Assembly: GCF_900107685.1 (NCBI RefSeq)
Contig: NZ_FNRQ01000007.1
Span: 1 to 64,000, forward strand
Origin: Paraburkholderia sartisoli
GTDB lineage: Bacteria > Pseudomonadota > Gammaproteobacteria > Burkholderiales > Burkholderiaceae
Length of the DNA: 64,000 bases
Direction: 5' to 3'
Positions 46,294 through 56,188 of the stretch are shown here, in pieces. Under the pieces are notes generated by a model. The model worked only from the letters and a program-made list of their open reading frames with translations. It ran no database searches and was not told the DNA's origin. Position numbers and translations under genes: made by a program. The first letter of the stretch is position 1, and each line of letters opens with the position of its first letter.

Positions 46294-46617
46294 ATGAAAG
46301 CCCGCACCACTCCACAAGCTATCGATGTCGATGCAATTCACAAGGCGCTCGCCAATCCCGTGCGCCGCGAGATTCTCGGCTGGCTGAAGAACCCGTCCGA
46401 GCATTTTTCGGATCAGGAGATTCCGCTTGATTACGGCGTCTGCGCCGGCAAGTTCGAAGGCCGCTGCGGCCTGTCGCAGTCGACTGTGTCCGCACACCTC
46501 GCCGCCTTGCAGCGCGCGGGGCTCGTCACGGTGAAGCGCGTGGGTCAATGGGTGTTCTTCAAGCGCAATGAAGCGGTCATTCAGGCGTTTATCGAACACA
46601 TGAACGCAGACCTCTGA
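46294..46617 (+). CDS. ArsR-family transcriptional regulator
   Basis: 107 residues from ATG 46294 (MKARTTPQAIDVDAIHKALANP). The winged helix is RREILGWLKNPSEHFSD and STVSAHLAALQRAGLVTVKRVGQWVFFKRNE. Two Cys (VCAGKFEGRCG) in the middle may bind a metal or sense thiol-reactive compounds. The frame opens at 46207, but a perfect palindrome lies across that region. It is followed 86 bases later by the old yellow enzyme gene, which it should regulate. Confidence 0.85.
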   Translation: MKARTTPQAIDVDAIHKALANPVRREILGWLKNPSEHFSDQEIPLDYGVCAGKFEGRCGLSQSTVSAHLAALQRAGLVTVKRVGQWVFFKRNEAVIQAFIEHMNADL

Positions 46618-46703
46618 CGTGGCGCATTCGCATCGCCGCATTTCTTTTTTTTCACACTGTTTCATAGCGACGGGCACTTGCCCGCCAGGAGAGGTGAACA
46701 CTT

Positions 46704-47768
46704 ATGCCGACTCTTTTCGATCCGGTCCAGATTGGCGATCTCACGTTGCGCAATCGTATTTTCATGGCGCCGCTGACGCGTGCCCGCGCAGGCGACATCC
46801 GCGTGCCTAACGCGCTGATGGCAAGGTACTACGCCGAACGCGCGTCGGCCGGCCTGATCCTGAGCGAAGCGACGTCCGTCACGCCGCAAGGTCTTGGTTA
46901 CGCCGCGACGCCGGGCATCTGGTCGCACGAGCAGGTCGAGGGCTGGAAGCTCGTCACCGAAGCCGTCCATCAGGCTGGCGGCAAGATATTCCTGCAACTG
47001 TGGCACGTTGGGCGCGTATCCGACCCGGTGTTCCTGAACGGCGACCTGCCCGTTGCGCCGAGCGCGATCGCGGCGAAGGGCCACGTGAGCCTCGTGCGTC
47101 CGAAGCGCGAATACGTGACGCCGCGCGCGCTCGATCTCGCGGAAATCCCGGGCATCGTCGAGGCGTACCGCAAGGGTGCGGAGAACGCGAAAGCCGCTGG
47201 TTTTGACGGCGTCGAAGTACACGGCGCGAACGGCTATCTGCTCGACCAGTTCCTGCAGGACAGCACGAACCATCGCACGGATGCCTACGGTGGCTCGATC
47301 GAAAACCGCGCACGCCTGCTGCTCGAAGTGACGGACGCCTGTATCGCCGTGTGGGGCGCGAACCGCGTCGGCGTTCATCTGGCACCGCGTCGCGATTCGC
47401 ACTCGATGGGCGACTCAGACCCTGCAGGCACGTTCGGCTACGTGGCGCGCGAACTCGGCAAGCGCAAGATCGCGTTTATCGCCGCACGCGAAGCGCTGGG
47501 CGACGACCGTCTCGGACCGCAACTGAAGCAGGCATTCGGCGGCCCGTACATCGTGAACGAACGGTTCACGAAGGAAAGCGCGCAGCAGGTAATCGACGCA
47601 GGCGAAGCCGATGCCGTGGCATGGGGCCAGCTCTTCATCGCAAATCCGGATCTGCCGCGCCGTTTTGCGCTCGACGCACCGCTGAACGCACCGGTTCCGG
47701 AAACTTTCTACGCTGAAGGCGAAAGCGGCTATACCGACTATCCGGCACTCGAAGCCGTGAACGGATAA
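46704..47768 (+). CDS. Old yellow enzyme-type alkene reductase
   Basis: 354-residue FMN flavoprotein (NemA-like) that reduces activated double bonds and nitro compounds. The family patterns MAPLTRARAGDIRVP, LQLWHVGR, GVEVHGANGYLLDQFLQ (His-Asn pair for substrate binding) and ENRARLLLEV are present. AGAGGTGAAC precedes the ATG at 46704. Together with the upstream ArsR-like regulator it suggests a response to electrophiles. A strong terminator follows. Confidence 0.93.
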   Translation: MPTLFDPVQIGDLTLRNRIFMAPLTRARAGDIRVPNALMARYYAERASAGLILSEATSVTPQGLGYAATPGIWSHEQVEGWKLVTEAVHQAGGKIFLQLWHVGRVSDPVFLNGDLPVAPSAIAAKGHVSLVRPKREYVTPRALDLAEIPGIVEAYRKGAENAKAAGFDGVEVHGANGYLLDQFLQDSTNHRTDAYGGSIENRARLLLEVTDACIAVWGANRVGVHLAPRRDSHSMGDSDPAGTFGYVARELGKRKIAFIAAREALGDDRLGPQLKQAFGGPYIVNERFTKESAQQVIDAGEADAVAWGQLFIANPDLPRRFALDAPLNAPVPETFYAEGESGYTDYPALEAVNG

Positions 47769-47801
47769 CCGGCAAGCTTCAACGCAGGTTTGCAGCAACA
47801 G

Positions 47802-47851
47802 GCGCGGGGTGCGCGGCCAGTGTGACACTGGTCGCGCACCCCGCGCTTTTT
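47802..47851 (+). terminator. Rho-independent terminator after old yellow enzyme gene
   Basis: A long stem GCGCGGGGTGCGCG...CGCGCACCCCGCGC, with the central CCAGTG/CACTGG extending it, is followed by TTTTT at 47847-47851, about 34 bases after the stop. It is a textbook terminator. Confidence 0.9.
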
Positions 47852-47971
47852 GTCGTCTCTTGTATCGTCGTTTGTGTCGCCGGCCCCTGCCCATCGCGAC
47901 GCTTCCGAAAAACCGCATGCGCCCCGCACGCAGGGCTACACTGCTGAAACCTGAATTCCGCCCGACCCGAT

Positions 47972-48619
47972 ATGGATCTGATGCACCTGTTACAGCTCGC
48001 GTTGCACTTCGACCAGCACCTGGGCAGTTTGATCGAGCAGTACGGCACCGCTGTGTACGCCATGCTGTTTGCGATTGTCTTCGTCGAGATCGGGTTTTTG
48101 CCGCTCTTCTTTCTGCCTGGCGATCCCTTGATCTTTATCTGTGGCGCGTTCGCGGCGACGCACGCCCTGAATGTATGGATCGTGACGCCGGTGCTGTTTG
48201 CAGCGACGGTCGCCGGCAGCATCGTCAACTACGCAACGGGCCGTGCAATCGGCGAGAAGGTCTATACCGCGAACATACGCTGGATCGACAGGAACGCACT
48301 GCGCAAGGCGCACGCGTTCTATGAAGCGCGCGGCGGGATCACGTTTCTACTGTCGCCGTATATCGCAGTGGTGCGCACGTTCGCGCCGTTCGTCGGTGGC
48401 GTCGCGCGCATGACGTTCGCGCGGTTCGTCGCGTTCGTCGTGCCAGGCGCGGCGATCTGGATCATCTCGCTCGTCGCGGCGGGTTATGTGTTCGGTAATG
48501 TGCCGCTCGTGCGCGATCATATGAGTTCGATTGTCCTGCTTGGCGTTGGTCTTGGCACAGGATCGCTGGTACTGGGTGCGCTTTGGCGGTTTGTGAACCG
48601 CAAGCGACAACGCGTGTAA
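47972..48619 (+). CDS. DedA-family membrane protein
   Basis: 215-residue VTT-domain protein with about five hydrophobic helices; FVEIGFLPLFFLPGDPLIFICGAFA and ISPYIAVVRTFAPFVGGVARM-like sections are typical. The family is linked to lipid-carrier recycling and membrane homeostasis. The ATG at 47972 (MDLMHLLQLALHF) lies past the terminator of the preceding gene. Confidence 0.9.
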   Translation: MDLMHLLQLALHFDQHLGSLIEQYGTAVYAMLFAIVFVEIGFLPLFFLPGDPLIFICGAFAATHALNVWIVTPVLFAATVAGSIVNYATGRAIGEKVYTANIRWIDRNALRKAHAFYEARGGITFLLSPYIAVVRTFAPFVGGVARMTFARFVAFVVPGAAIWIISLVAAGYVFGNVPLVRDHMSSIVLLGVGLGTGSLVLGALWRFVNRKRQRV

Positions 48620-48960
48620 GCGGTTCAACGTCCTCTCTCATCCGGGTCTGGCGCCGCAGGCCAAACGTGCCGGTTCGCAATGCGCGCCGAGGCTTCGCGC
48701 AACCGCGATTCTGGCGGAACCGGTCTGGAGCTTGCCATCATCCGTCAGCTGGCGCTCGCCATGAACGCGAGCCTGTCGCTTCAAAACCGCACAGGCGCCC
48801 GTTTTACCCTGCGGCGCCAATATCGCAAAGAACGCCCTCAGAGGCCGAGGCGCAATCGCGCGCGAAAACGTCGGCAACCACACATTCAGCAGACGCATTT
48901 CAGCCGACGATATGGAATAAGCGTATCCATAACCCGGTTCCGCCGTATTATTGTTTTATA
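48620..48960. other. Intergenic region, no recognised gene
   Basis: About 340 bases between the DedA gene and the next hairpin. Frames of 80-140 residues are open but lack ribosome sites and familiar motifs. Nothing structured is seen before the hairpin at 48961. Confidence 0.35.
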
Positions 48961-48984
48961 GGGGTTCGCGCACCCGCGAACCCC
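48961..48984. other. Perfect 10-bp stem-loop in the 5' region of the downstream gene
   Basis: GGGGTTCGCG-cacc-CGCGAACCCC is a perfect stem with a 4-base loop, 27 bases before the ATG at 49011. No T-run follows on the plus strand; on the minus strand it is followed by TATAAAACAA. It may be an RNA element or an end-of-transcript hairpin of unknown function. Confidence 0.5.
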
Positions 48985-49010
48985 ATTCATCCAGATTCGC
49001 GAGCGTCGCC

Positions 49011-49376
49011 ATGAGTGATGTACGTCACCAGTTAAGCCCACGCGACCGCGTCGAGTTGCTCTGCTGGCTCACCTGCGGAAATCTCGGCGCGTGGTATCTC
49101 AACGAGGCGTGGCCCGAACCGTCGTTCCAGGTCCAGGCGGCGCACAAGTGGCTCGACCGGCACATGCGCACCGCCGACTGGCTTGGCATTGCCAGATTGT
49201 CGGCGCTGGCGGTCGATATCGCCCGCCAGCACGCATCCTTTGTCGACGCCGAATGGGCACGCGACGCCGTCGAGGAAATCCTCAATACCGATGACCTCGA
49301 TTTCCAGTCCCGACTGGTGCGCAACGTGCTTGCCGACTGCCAGCGCGCCCTCGCGGACAAACGGATCGCCGACTAA
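49011..49376 (+). CDS. Hypothetical 121-residue helical protein
   Basis: MSDVRHQLSPRDRVELLCWLTCGNLGAWYLNEAWPEPSFQVQAAHKWL... is Trp/Leu-rich and alpha-helical with no membrane segment. No family is recognised with confidence. The start at 49011 is after the hairpin; GCGTCGCC precedes it, so the ribosome site is weak. Codon usage matches the host. Confidence 0.6.
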   Translation: MSDVRHQLSPRDRVELLCWLTCGNLGAWYLNEAWPEPSFQVQAAHKWLDRHMRTADWLGIARLSALAVDIARQHASFVDAEWARDAVEEILNTDDLDFQSRLVRNVLADCQRALADKRIAD

Positions 49377-49424
49377 TCCGTATTAGCCGAAATCGACGTG
49401 CGACCGCGCGAGCGCATGGCGCGG

Positions 49425-50036
49425 TCACATCGGCGGCGCGACGCCGTTCTTTTCGACCACCACACGTTGAGCCACAAACGTGCCCTGCGTAGCAGGCGTC
49501 GCCACGACGAAGACTTTCTTGCCCGGCACCAGATCGACGCGCGCCGCCGACGTGAGCGTCACGACGGGTACGTTGGGCGGCACGGTCACGACATTCGTGC
49601 CGCCTTTGTACGACAGCTTCAGATCGCGGCCACTGGTGCCTTCGACCACCGTATCGACGTTTGCATTCGTCATCGAGCTGTTCGGGCTCAGATCCCACGC
49701 GTAGTGCCCTTCACCGGTGCCGCGCGCCGATTCGGGAAACACGAGCACCTCGGTGGCGGTCAGCTTTCCATCCGTTCCGGTCGTGGCGGCGGTGCCCACG
49801 AACGCGCCTGGTTTGATGTCGGAAAGCTGCATCGCTTTCACGGCGGATACGCCTGTGTCGGGTTTGACTTCAATCGAAACCATATCGCCGCTGCGACGAT
49901 GCACCTTCATCACGTCGCCATTGAGCGAGACGATCTCACCGCGAATCCGTGAGGGTTTAGCCGGTGCCTGTGCAAATGCAGCACCGGCAAAAGATAGCGT
50001 CACAAGCGTGACGCCGAGTTTCATGCGAATAGACAT
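49425..50036 (-). CDS. Exported protein of unknown function, DUF5666-like
   Basis: 203 residues with a Sec signal (MSIRMKLGVTLVTLSFAGAAFAQ, cleavage likely after AFA). The mature part has repeated strand-like segments with VRGEIVSLNGDVMKVHRRSGD and TGTDGKLTATEVLVFPE, reminiscent of the DUF5666 beta-barrel-like family. GGAGAATCC precedes the ATG at 50036. Function unknown. Confidence 0.75.
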   Translation of the reverse strand: MSIRMKLGVTLVTLSFAGAAFAQAPAKPSRIRGEIVSLNGDVMKVHRRSGDMVSIEVKPDTGVSAVKAMQLSDIKPGAFVGTAATTGTDGKLTATEVLVFPESARGTGEGHYAWDLSPNSSMTNANVDTVVEGTSGRDLKLSYKGGTNVVTVPPNVPVVTLTSAARVDLVPGKKVFVVATPATQGTFVAQRVVVEKNGVAPPM

Positions 50037-50311
50037 GGATTCTCCGAAAACACGAGGCACGCGCCCGCCGGACTGTATGTTGCCTGCCTGCATCGGACAT
50101 CACGGCCGGCAGTTTCCATACATCCCGGCGTGTTTGCGCGCGGGAACGGTACCGGGAGGATTCAACCCGATACATCTGTCTGGCAAACGTCGTGACGTCG
50201 CGAATTATTCCGTCGCCTTAAAAATAACGTTGCGCTTACAGAAATCTGACTCGCGCCGCTCATGCGTCCGGTTTCGAAAGGCGTCGATCCGCGTTGCGGG
50301 TGCCGCCGCGC

Positions 50312-51535
<1,224 letters not shown>

Positions 51536-51559
51536 TCATATCGCGCAACGCGATATCAG

Positions 51560-51574
51560 GGATAAGTACTATCC
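51560..51574. promoter_or_regulatory. Inverted repeat upstream of pobA
   Basis: GGATA-AGTAC-TATCC (15 bp, five-base arms) lies about 75 bases before the pobA ATG in an otherwise gene-free region, a position suited to an activator or repressor. Short arms make it a weak call. Confidence 0.3.
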
Positions 51575-51721
51575 AATATTGAGATAAACGTCGAGGGGTA
51601 CAGGCACACGTTTAGCATCATGTACGCGCGCAGCTTCGTGCTTCGCGTGGTCGAAGCGACGCGCCGCCGTCGATGCGTTTGCGCCGCGAGCGTCGCGAGG
51701 GCGCCCGCGGCGTCATTCTGC

Positions 51722-52027
51722 TTACTGGCTTGCGCCCTGTGCGGCACCCACTTTCTTCTGCGCCTTCTGCAGTGAGTCCGGATAGTTCGGATCGTTCTGC
51801 GACGGGTTGTAGCCCGCATCTTCCAGCTTCTTCAGCTCGGCGTTTTTCTTCGCACGTGCCTGTTTTCTCGCCGCCTTCTTTTGTGCCTTCTTTTCAGCCT
51901 TGGTCGGCGCCGCCGTGGTCGCGGCAGCATCGCTCGCGTCCTGGGCCATCGTCGATGTGGCGAATCCCAAACTCAGTGCTGCCGAGACAAGCAGGAGCGT
52001 TACGTTTTTCGTGCAAGACATCGTCAT
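51722..52027 (-). CDS. Small exported Lys/Ala-rich protein
   Basis: 101 residues from the ATG at 52027 (MTMSCTKNVTLLLVSAALSLGFATSTMAQ), with a signal peptide cleaved near MAQ. The mature part is very basic and Ala-rich (KAEKKAQKKAARKQARAKKN), then ends in a more acidic tail. GGAGGCCAAC precedes the ATG. Such periplasmic proteins are common in Burkholderia; the function is unknown. Confidence 0.75.
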   Translation of the reverse strand: MTMSCTKNVTLLLVSAALSLGFATSTMAQDASDAAATTAAPTKAEKKAQKKAARKQARAKKNAELKKLEDAGYNPSQNDPNYPDSLQKAQKKVGAAQGASQ

Positions 52028-52213
52028 GTTGGCCTCCGCGCCAGGAACGACCGTTAGATAAAAACGAAGCCGGAATCGCTGCCGCGCAAGCATTCCGGTT
52101 CGCGCCTTCCCGTTATCCTTCAGGAAGGTAACTGCAATGTACACGTTAGCCCGCAAATGCGCGCTCAGGCTGCAACAACGCGTAGGGGCATTTCCGCCAC
52201 TACCGCCTCGCCG

Positions 52214-52345
52214 TCACCAAGCGATATCCACCACGATCCTGCCGCGTGCCGTGCCGCTCATGATGGCTTAGTACGCGCGTTCTGCCGGAGCGAGGTCGAA
52301 GCGTCGCGGATCGAGGCGCGGCGTGGTCCGGCGTGGCGACATGCC
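52214..52345 (-). pseudogene. C-terminal remnant of a zinc-type alcohol dehydrogenase
   Basis: Read on the minus strand the frame gives FDLAPAERAY, a TAA stop at 52268-52270, then AIMSGTARGRIVVDIAW and a TGA at 52214-52216. This is the typical end of medium-chain dehydrogenases (aromatic region, GTARGRIVVDI), interrupted by an in-frame stop. The rest of the gene is not recognised upstream, so this is a decayed fragment. Confidence 0.55.
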
Positions 52346-52527
52346 ACGCGCCTGCCCGCCGGATACGGGCGTTTCGGCACTCCGATGCCCGACAGGGGCG
52401 CAAAACAAAACAGTTTCGGACACAACAACATCGTCGCCCGGCAAAACTTGCATCAGATACAATCATTGGAGTTCACTATAGCGACATTCAGGCGGCATCC
52501 AGCCAACCGCCGACATCGGGGACAGCG

Positions 52528-53643
52528 TTGAGCACGAATCGATATGCAGGCAAAGGAAAGCGTTTCGCCGGGCGCGTCTATCGCCTGCGCGTGATCGGCC
52601 TTGGCTTCGGTTTTTTCTGCGTCGCGTCGGTGTTCTATCAGTTGCATGCGAGCCCCTGGCTGTGGGCGCTGCTCGTCTTTCATGGGTTTTTCTGGCCACA
52701 TCTCGCGTATCGCACGGCACTCGCCTGGCCGGTCCCCTATCGCGGCGAACGCTTTAACCTGATGGTCGATTCGGTGTTCGGCGGCCTGTGGGTCGTCGCG
52801 ATGCGCTTCAACCTGTTGCCCTGCGTGCTGATTCTCACGATGCTTAGCATGGACAACATCGCAGCCGGCGGCATGCGGCTCTTTCTGCGCGGGCTCGTCG
52901 CGCATCTGTTCGGTTTCGCTATCGGCGCGATGACGTTCGGCCTCACGTTCGAGCCGCAATCGCAGATGCCGACGCTCATCGCATGCATGCCGTTTCTCGT
53001 GCTGTATCCGCTTGCGCTTGGCTGGGCGACCTACCGCATGTCGCAGAAACTCGCCATGCACGCGCGCGAACTGGAGCGCCTGAGCCGCACCGACGGGCTC
53101 ACGGGTCTATGGAATCGCCGCCACTGGGAAGACCTGCTCGCCGTCGAGTTCGAACGCTGTCGCGCGGAAGGTACGCCGTGCTGCCTGCTGCTGCTCGATC
53201 TCGATCACTTCAAGCGCGTCAACGACACCGAGGGTCACGCCGCAGGCGATGCCGCGCTACGCAGCTTCGCGCACTTCCTGCAGATGACGTTGCGGCCCGG
53301 CGACATCGTCGGACGCTATGGCGGCGAGGAATTCGCGGTGATCCTGCCCGGACTGAAGCTGATCGACGCACAACCGATGGTCGATCTGCTGCTGCTCGAC
53401 CTGCGCCTGCGCACCGGCAACCCCGATCGCGCGCTGCGCTGCACGGCAAGCGCGGGCCTCACGTGCTACCGGCCCGACATGGCGGACTTCACGGCATGGA
53501 TGATGGAGACCGACCACTGCCTTTACGCTGCCAAGGCAAAGGGCCGCGACTGCGTGGTCATCGCGGACGAACAGGGTGTGTTCGCGTCGAAATCCGGCGC
53601 ACACGCATCCATGGCGAGCGCCGACAGTCATCTGTCGTTGTAG
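52528..53643 (+). CDS. MASE2-type diguanylate cyclase
   Basis: 371 residues from a TTG start at 52528 (preceded by GGGGACAGCG). The N-terminal membrane domain includes ERFNLMVDSVFGGLWVVAMRFNLLPC, characteristic of MASE2. The C-terminal GGDEF domain has the active motif GGEEF and DLDHFKRVND. It would make cyclic-di-GMP, as AdrA does. A TTG start is unusual; no ATG precedes the membrane domain within reach. Confidence 0.85.
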   Translation: MSTNRYAGKGKRFAGRVYRLRVIGLGFGFFCVASVFYQLHASPWLWALLVFHGFFWPHLAYRTALAWPVPYRGERFNLMVDSVFGGLWVVAMRFNLLPCVLILTMLSMDNIAAGGMRLFLRGLVAHLFGFAIGAMTFGLTFEPQSQMPTLIACMPFLVLYPLALGWATYRMSQKLAMHARELERLSRTDGLTGLWNRRHWEDLLAVEFERCRAEGTPCCLLLLDLDHFKRVNDTEGHAAGDAALRSFAHFLQMTLRPGDIVGRYGGEEFAVILPGLKLIDAQPMVDLLLLDLRLRTGNPDRALRCTASAGLTCYRPDMADFTAWMMETDHCLYAAKAKGRDCVVIADEQGVFASKSGAHASMASADSHLSL

Positions 53644-53723
53644 GCGCAACTGTCGCGGTCTACGGATCGACACATGTTGCGAGACTTCGCGATGCGCACC
53701 GCCCCGTCGCACTCAACGCGCAC

Positions 53724-54896
53724 TCACCCGCCCTCCGCCTGAACCGCCTCGACGACGCGGTTGCGTCCCGACGCCTTCGCGCGATACAGCGCGGCATCCG
53801 CGCGCGCCATCAATGCGGATAGCGGCTCGTCCGCGCGAAACTGGTCGACGCCCACGCTGAACGTATAGTGCAGCACCCCGCCCGGACTCGAGCCCAACCG
53901 GTATCCCGACGCGGCGAGCCGGTCGCGCAACCGGTTCAGCAGGACCACCGCTTCTCCGGCACGCGTCGCCGGACACATCACGCCGAATTCCTCGCCGCCG
54001 AGCCGGCCGAACACATCGCCGGTTCGAACGTCCTCCATCACCATGGACGCGAAGTGCATCAGCACCTTGTCGCCTGCCGCGTGGCCGTGCTGGTCGTTGA
54101 TCGACTTGAAATGATCGATGTCGATGGCCGCGAGCGTCACGGGCGTGCCGGTGCGCGCCGCGCTCCTGAGCAAAGCGTCCGCTCTCGCGAGAAATTCGCG
54201 GCGCGTGAAGGCACCCGTGAGATCGTCGATGCTGGCCAGCTTTCGCAGACGCTCCGCCATGCGATCGTGAGCCAGCATCACCATGCCGATCGACAACGTC
54301 GGCAGCGCAAGAATGCCGAGCGCGAGAAAAGCAATATTGACCGCCGACGACTCCAGCAGCCTCGCCTGCGACAACAGCCCCAGCCCATAGGTCATGCCGC
54401 GCACCGCGTGCCCGACGGCGACCAGCGAAGCCGTCACCGCGACGAAGTAATAGCTGTATTTCGCGCGATCGGGCGGCCGCTCGCGCAGCACGATGACGGC
54501 GAGCGTCGCGTTGATCGCGGCATGAAACGCCGACACGAGCGCCACGCGCGCGTTGAAGTCGGGCATCACCCACTGCCAGTACGCAATGCCCGCGCCCACC
54601 GCCGCAAGACCCACGAGACCCGTCACCGGCAGCCCGCTACGGCCAAAGAACCGCCGGAACCCTTCGAGGCCGGTCAACGCGGTTGCCGCCAGCAGCACGT
54701 TCGCCACGAGGACAGACAGCAGCGCGGATACATGACCCTGCGACGCGAAACAGATCAGCGCCACGATGGAAAGCGCGTTCGCGACCACCCAGCATCCGAC
54801 ACCGGGTATCTCGGCGCGCAGCAGCGAGCCGAGCACGGCCATCGACATGACGCCTGACAGCACCGTCACGCCAAGAATATTCACCGGATTCAACAT
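53724..54896 (-). CDS. Membrane-bound diguanylate cyclase
   Basis: 390 residues from the ATG at 54896 (MLNPVNILGVTVLS). About six hydrophobic helices precede a GGDEF domain with the active GGEEF motif and IDIDHFKSINDQHGHAAGDKVL. The upstream frame to 55049 is not needed. It converges on the MASE2 cyclase gene 80 bases away. Confidence 0.88.
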   Translation of the reverse strand: MLNPVNILGVTVLSGVMSMAVLGSLLRAEIPGVGCWVVANALSIVALICFASQGHVSALLSVLVANVLLAATALTGLEGFRRFFGRSGLPVTGLVGLAAVGAGIAYWQWVMPDFNARVALVSAFHAAINATLAVIVLRERPPDRAKYSYYFVAVTASLVAVGHAVRGMTYGLGLLSQARLLESSAVNIAFLALGILALPTLSIGMVMLAHDRMAERLRKLASIDDLTGAFTRREFLARADALLRSAARTGTPVTLAAIDIDHFKSINDQHGHAAGDKVLMHFASMVMEDVRTGDVFGRLGGEEFGVMCPATRAGEAVVLLNRLRDRLAASGYRLGSSPGGVLHYTFSVGVDQFRADEPLSALMARADAALYRAKASGRNRVVEAVQAEGG

Positions 54897-55090
54897 CGCC
54901 TCGATCTGAACGTCAGTCTGAACCTGAATACGGGTCTGGATTTGCCGGGCATCCTGCTTGATGCAACGGCGTGTCTCCCCGCGCCGCCGCCTCGTCCACC
55001 CGATCGAGCGACAGTTTACGTCACGGCCGCGGTTTCCCCCATGAATCAACTTCCTCTCGCCCCAGACCCGATCGACGCAACCTGGTGTTT
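54897..55090. other. Intergenic region upstream of cyclase and binding-protein genes
   Basis: This divergent gap carries the promoters of the GGDEF gene (minus) and the binding-protein gene (plus). No ORF is supported and no clear hexamer pair stands out. The operator-like repeats follow at 55091. Confidence 0.35.
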
Positions 55091-55129
55091 AACATATGTT
55101 GCATTTTATTTTTTCATGGCAACATATGT
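55091..55129. promoter_or_regulatory. Duplicated palindromic site, 30 bp apart
   Basis: AACATATGTT (55091-55100, perfect palindrome) and AACATATGT (55121-55129) are exactly 30 bases apart, about three helical turns. In addition, ACATATGTTGC (55092-55102) is the inverse of GCAACATATGT (55119-55129). This looks like two in-phase operator sites for a cooperative regulator of the orphan binding-protein gene. Confidence 0.65.
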
Positions 55130-55199
55130 AGACACGCACGGCACCTGGCCCTCAACCTCGTGTACATCCCGTTCAATCCAGAATAGACCGTCAATTGCC

Positions 55200-56105
55200 A
55201 TGAAAACTTCGATACTGCCCGCTCTCACCGTCTGTTTCGTTGCTGGTCTCGCCGCTGCGCCGGGCGCTTTCGCCCAGGACCCGGCCTCCACGCTCGCGAA
55301 AATCCAGAGCAGCGGCCTGATCGTGATCGGGCACCGCGAAACCTCGGTGCCGTTTTCGTATGTCGACACGAACAATCAGGTGGTCGGTTTTTCGCAGGAT
55401 CTGTGCGACCGCGTGATTTCGGCCGTGAAGGCGAAGACAAAGCGCGCGGACCTGAAGGTGCGCTTCGTGCCGGTGACGTCGCAGAACCGCATTCCGCTCG
55501 TGCAGAACGGCACCGTCGATCTGGAGTGCGGCGTGACCACGAACCTGACGTCACGCCAGAATCAGGTCGCGTTCTCCGACACGTTCTTCGTGGCCACCAC
55601 GCGTCTTTTGACGCGCAAGGACAGTGGCATCAAGGACTTCCCCGATCTCGCCGGCAAGACCGTCGTGACGAATCAGGGCACGACGTCGGAGCGCATCCTG
55701 CGCAAGATGAATGAAGACAGGAAGATGAACATGCAGATCATCAGCGCCAAGGACTATGGCGAGGGTCGGCTCACACTCGAGACCGGTCGCGCGGTGGCCT
55801 ACATGATGGATGACGTGCTGCTCGCGGGCACGCGCGCGCTGACCGCGAAGCCCGCCGACTGGGTGCTCACCGGCACGCCGCAGTCGTCGGAAGCGTATGG
55901 ATTCATGATGCGCAAGGACGATCCCGAGTTCAAGAAACTGGTGGACGACGCGCTTGTCGACACCATGAAAGCACCGGATTTCAGGACGATGTACGACAAA
56001 TGGTTCATGAAACCCGTGCCGCCGAAAAACATCAGCTTCGATTTCCCGATGAGCGATTCGCTCCAGAAACTCTACGCGAGTCCGAACGACAAGGCGTTCG
56101 AATAA
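55200..56105 (+). CDS. Orphan amino-acid-type ABC substrate-binding protein
   Basis: 301 residues with a Sec signal (LPALTVCFVAGLAAAPGAFAQ) and a periplasmic-binding type II domain like GltI (VIGHRETSVPFSYVDTNNQVVGFSQDLCDRV, LTSRQNQVAFSDTFFVA). The ATG is at 55200. It would bind glutamate/aspartate-type amino acids, but no permease or ATPase lies nearby, so it may serve a transporter elsewhere. Confidence 0.85.
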   Translation: MKTSILPALTVCFVAGLAAAPGAFAQDPASTLAKIQSSGLIVIGHRETSVPFSYVDTNNQVVGFSQDLCDRVISAVKAKTKRADLKVRFVPVTSQNRIPLVQNGTVDLECGVTTNLTSRQNQVAFSDTFFVATTRLLTRKDSGIKDFPDLAGKTVVTNQGTTSERILRKMNEDRKMNMQIISAKDYGEGRLTLETGRAVAYMMDDVLLAGTRALTAKPADWVLTGTPQSSEAYGFMMRKDDPEFKKLVDDALVDTMKAPDFRTMYDKWFMKPVPPKNISFDFPMSDSLQKLYASPNDKAFE

Positions 56106-56188
56106 GGCGTTCCGCCTGCATCGGATCGCATCGACTGCATTGACTGCATTGGCTGCATTGACTGATACGCGGCGCGGAACGTCGCGTA

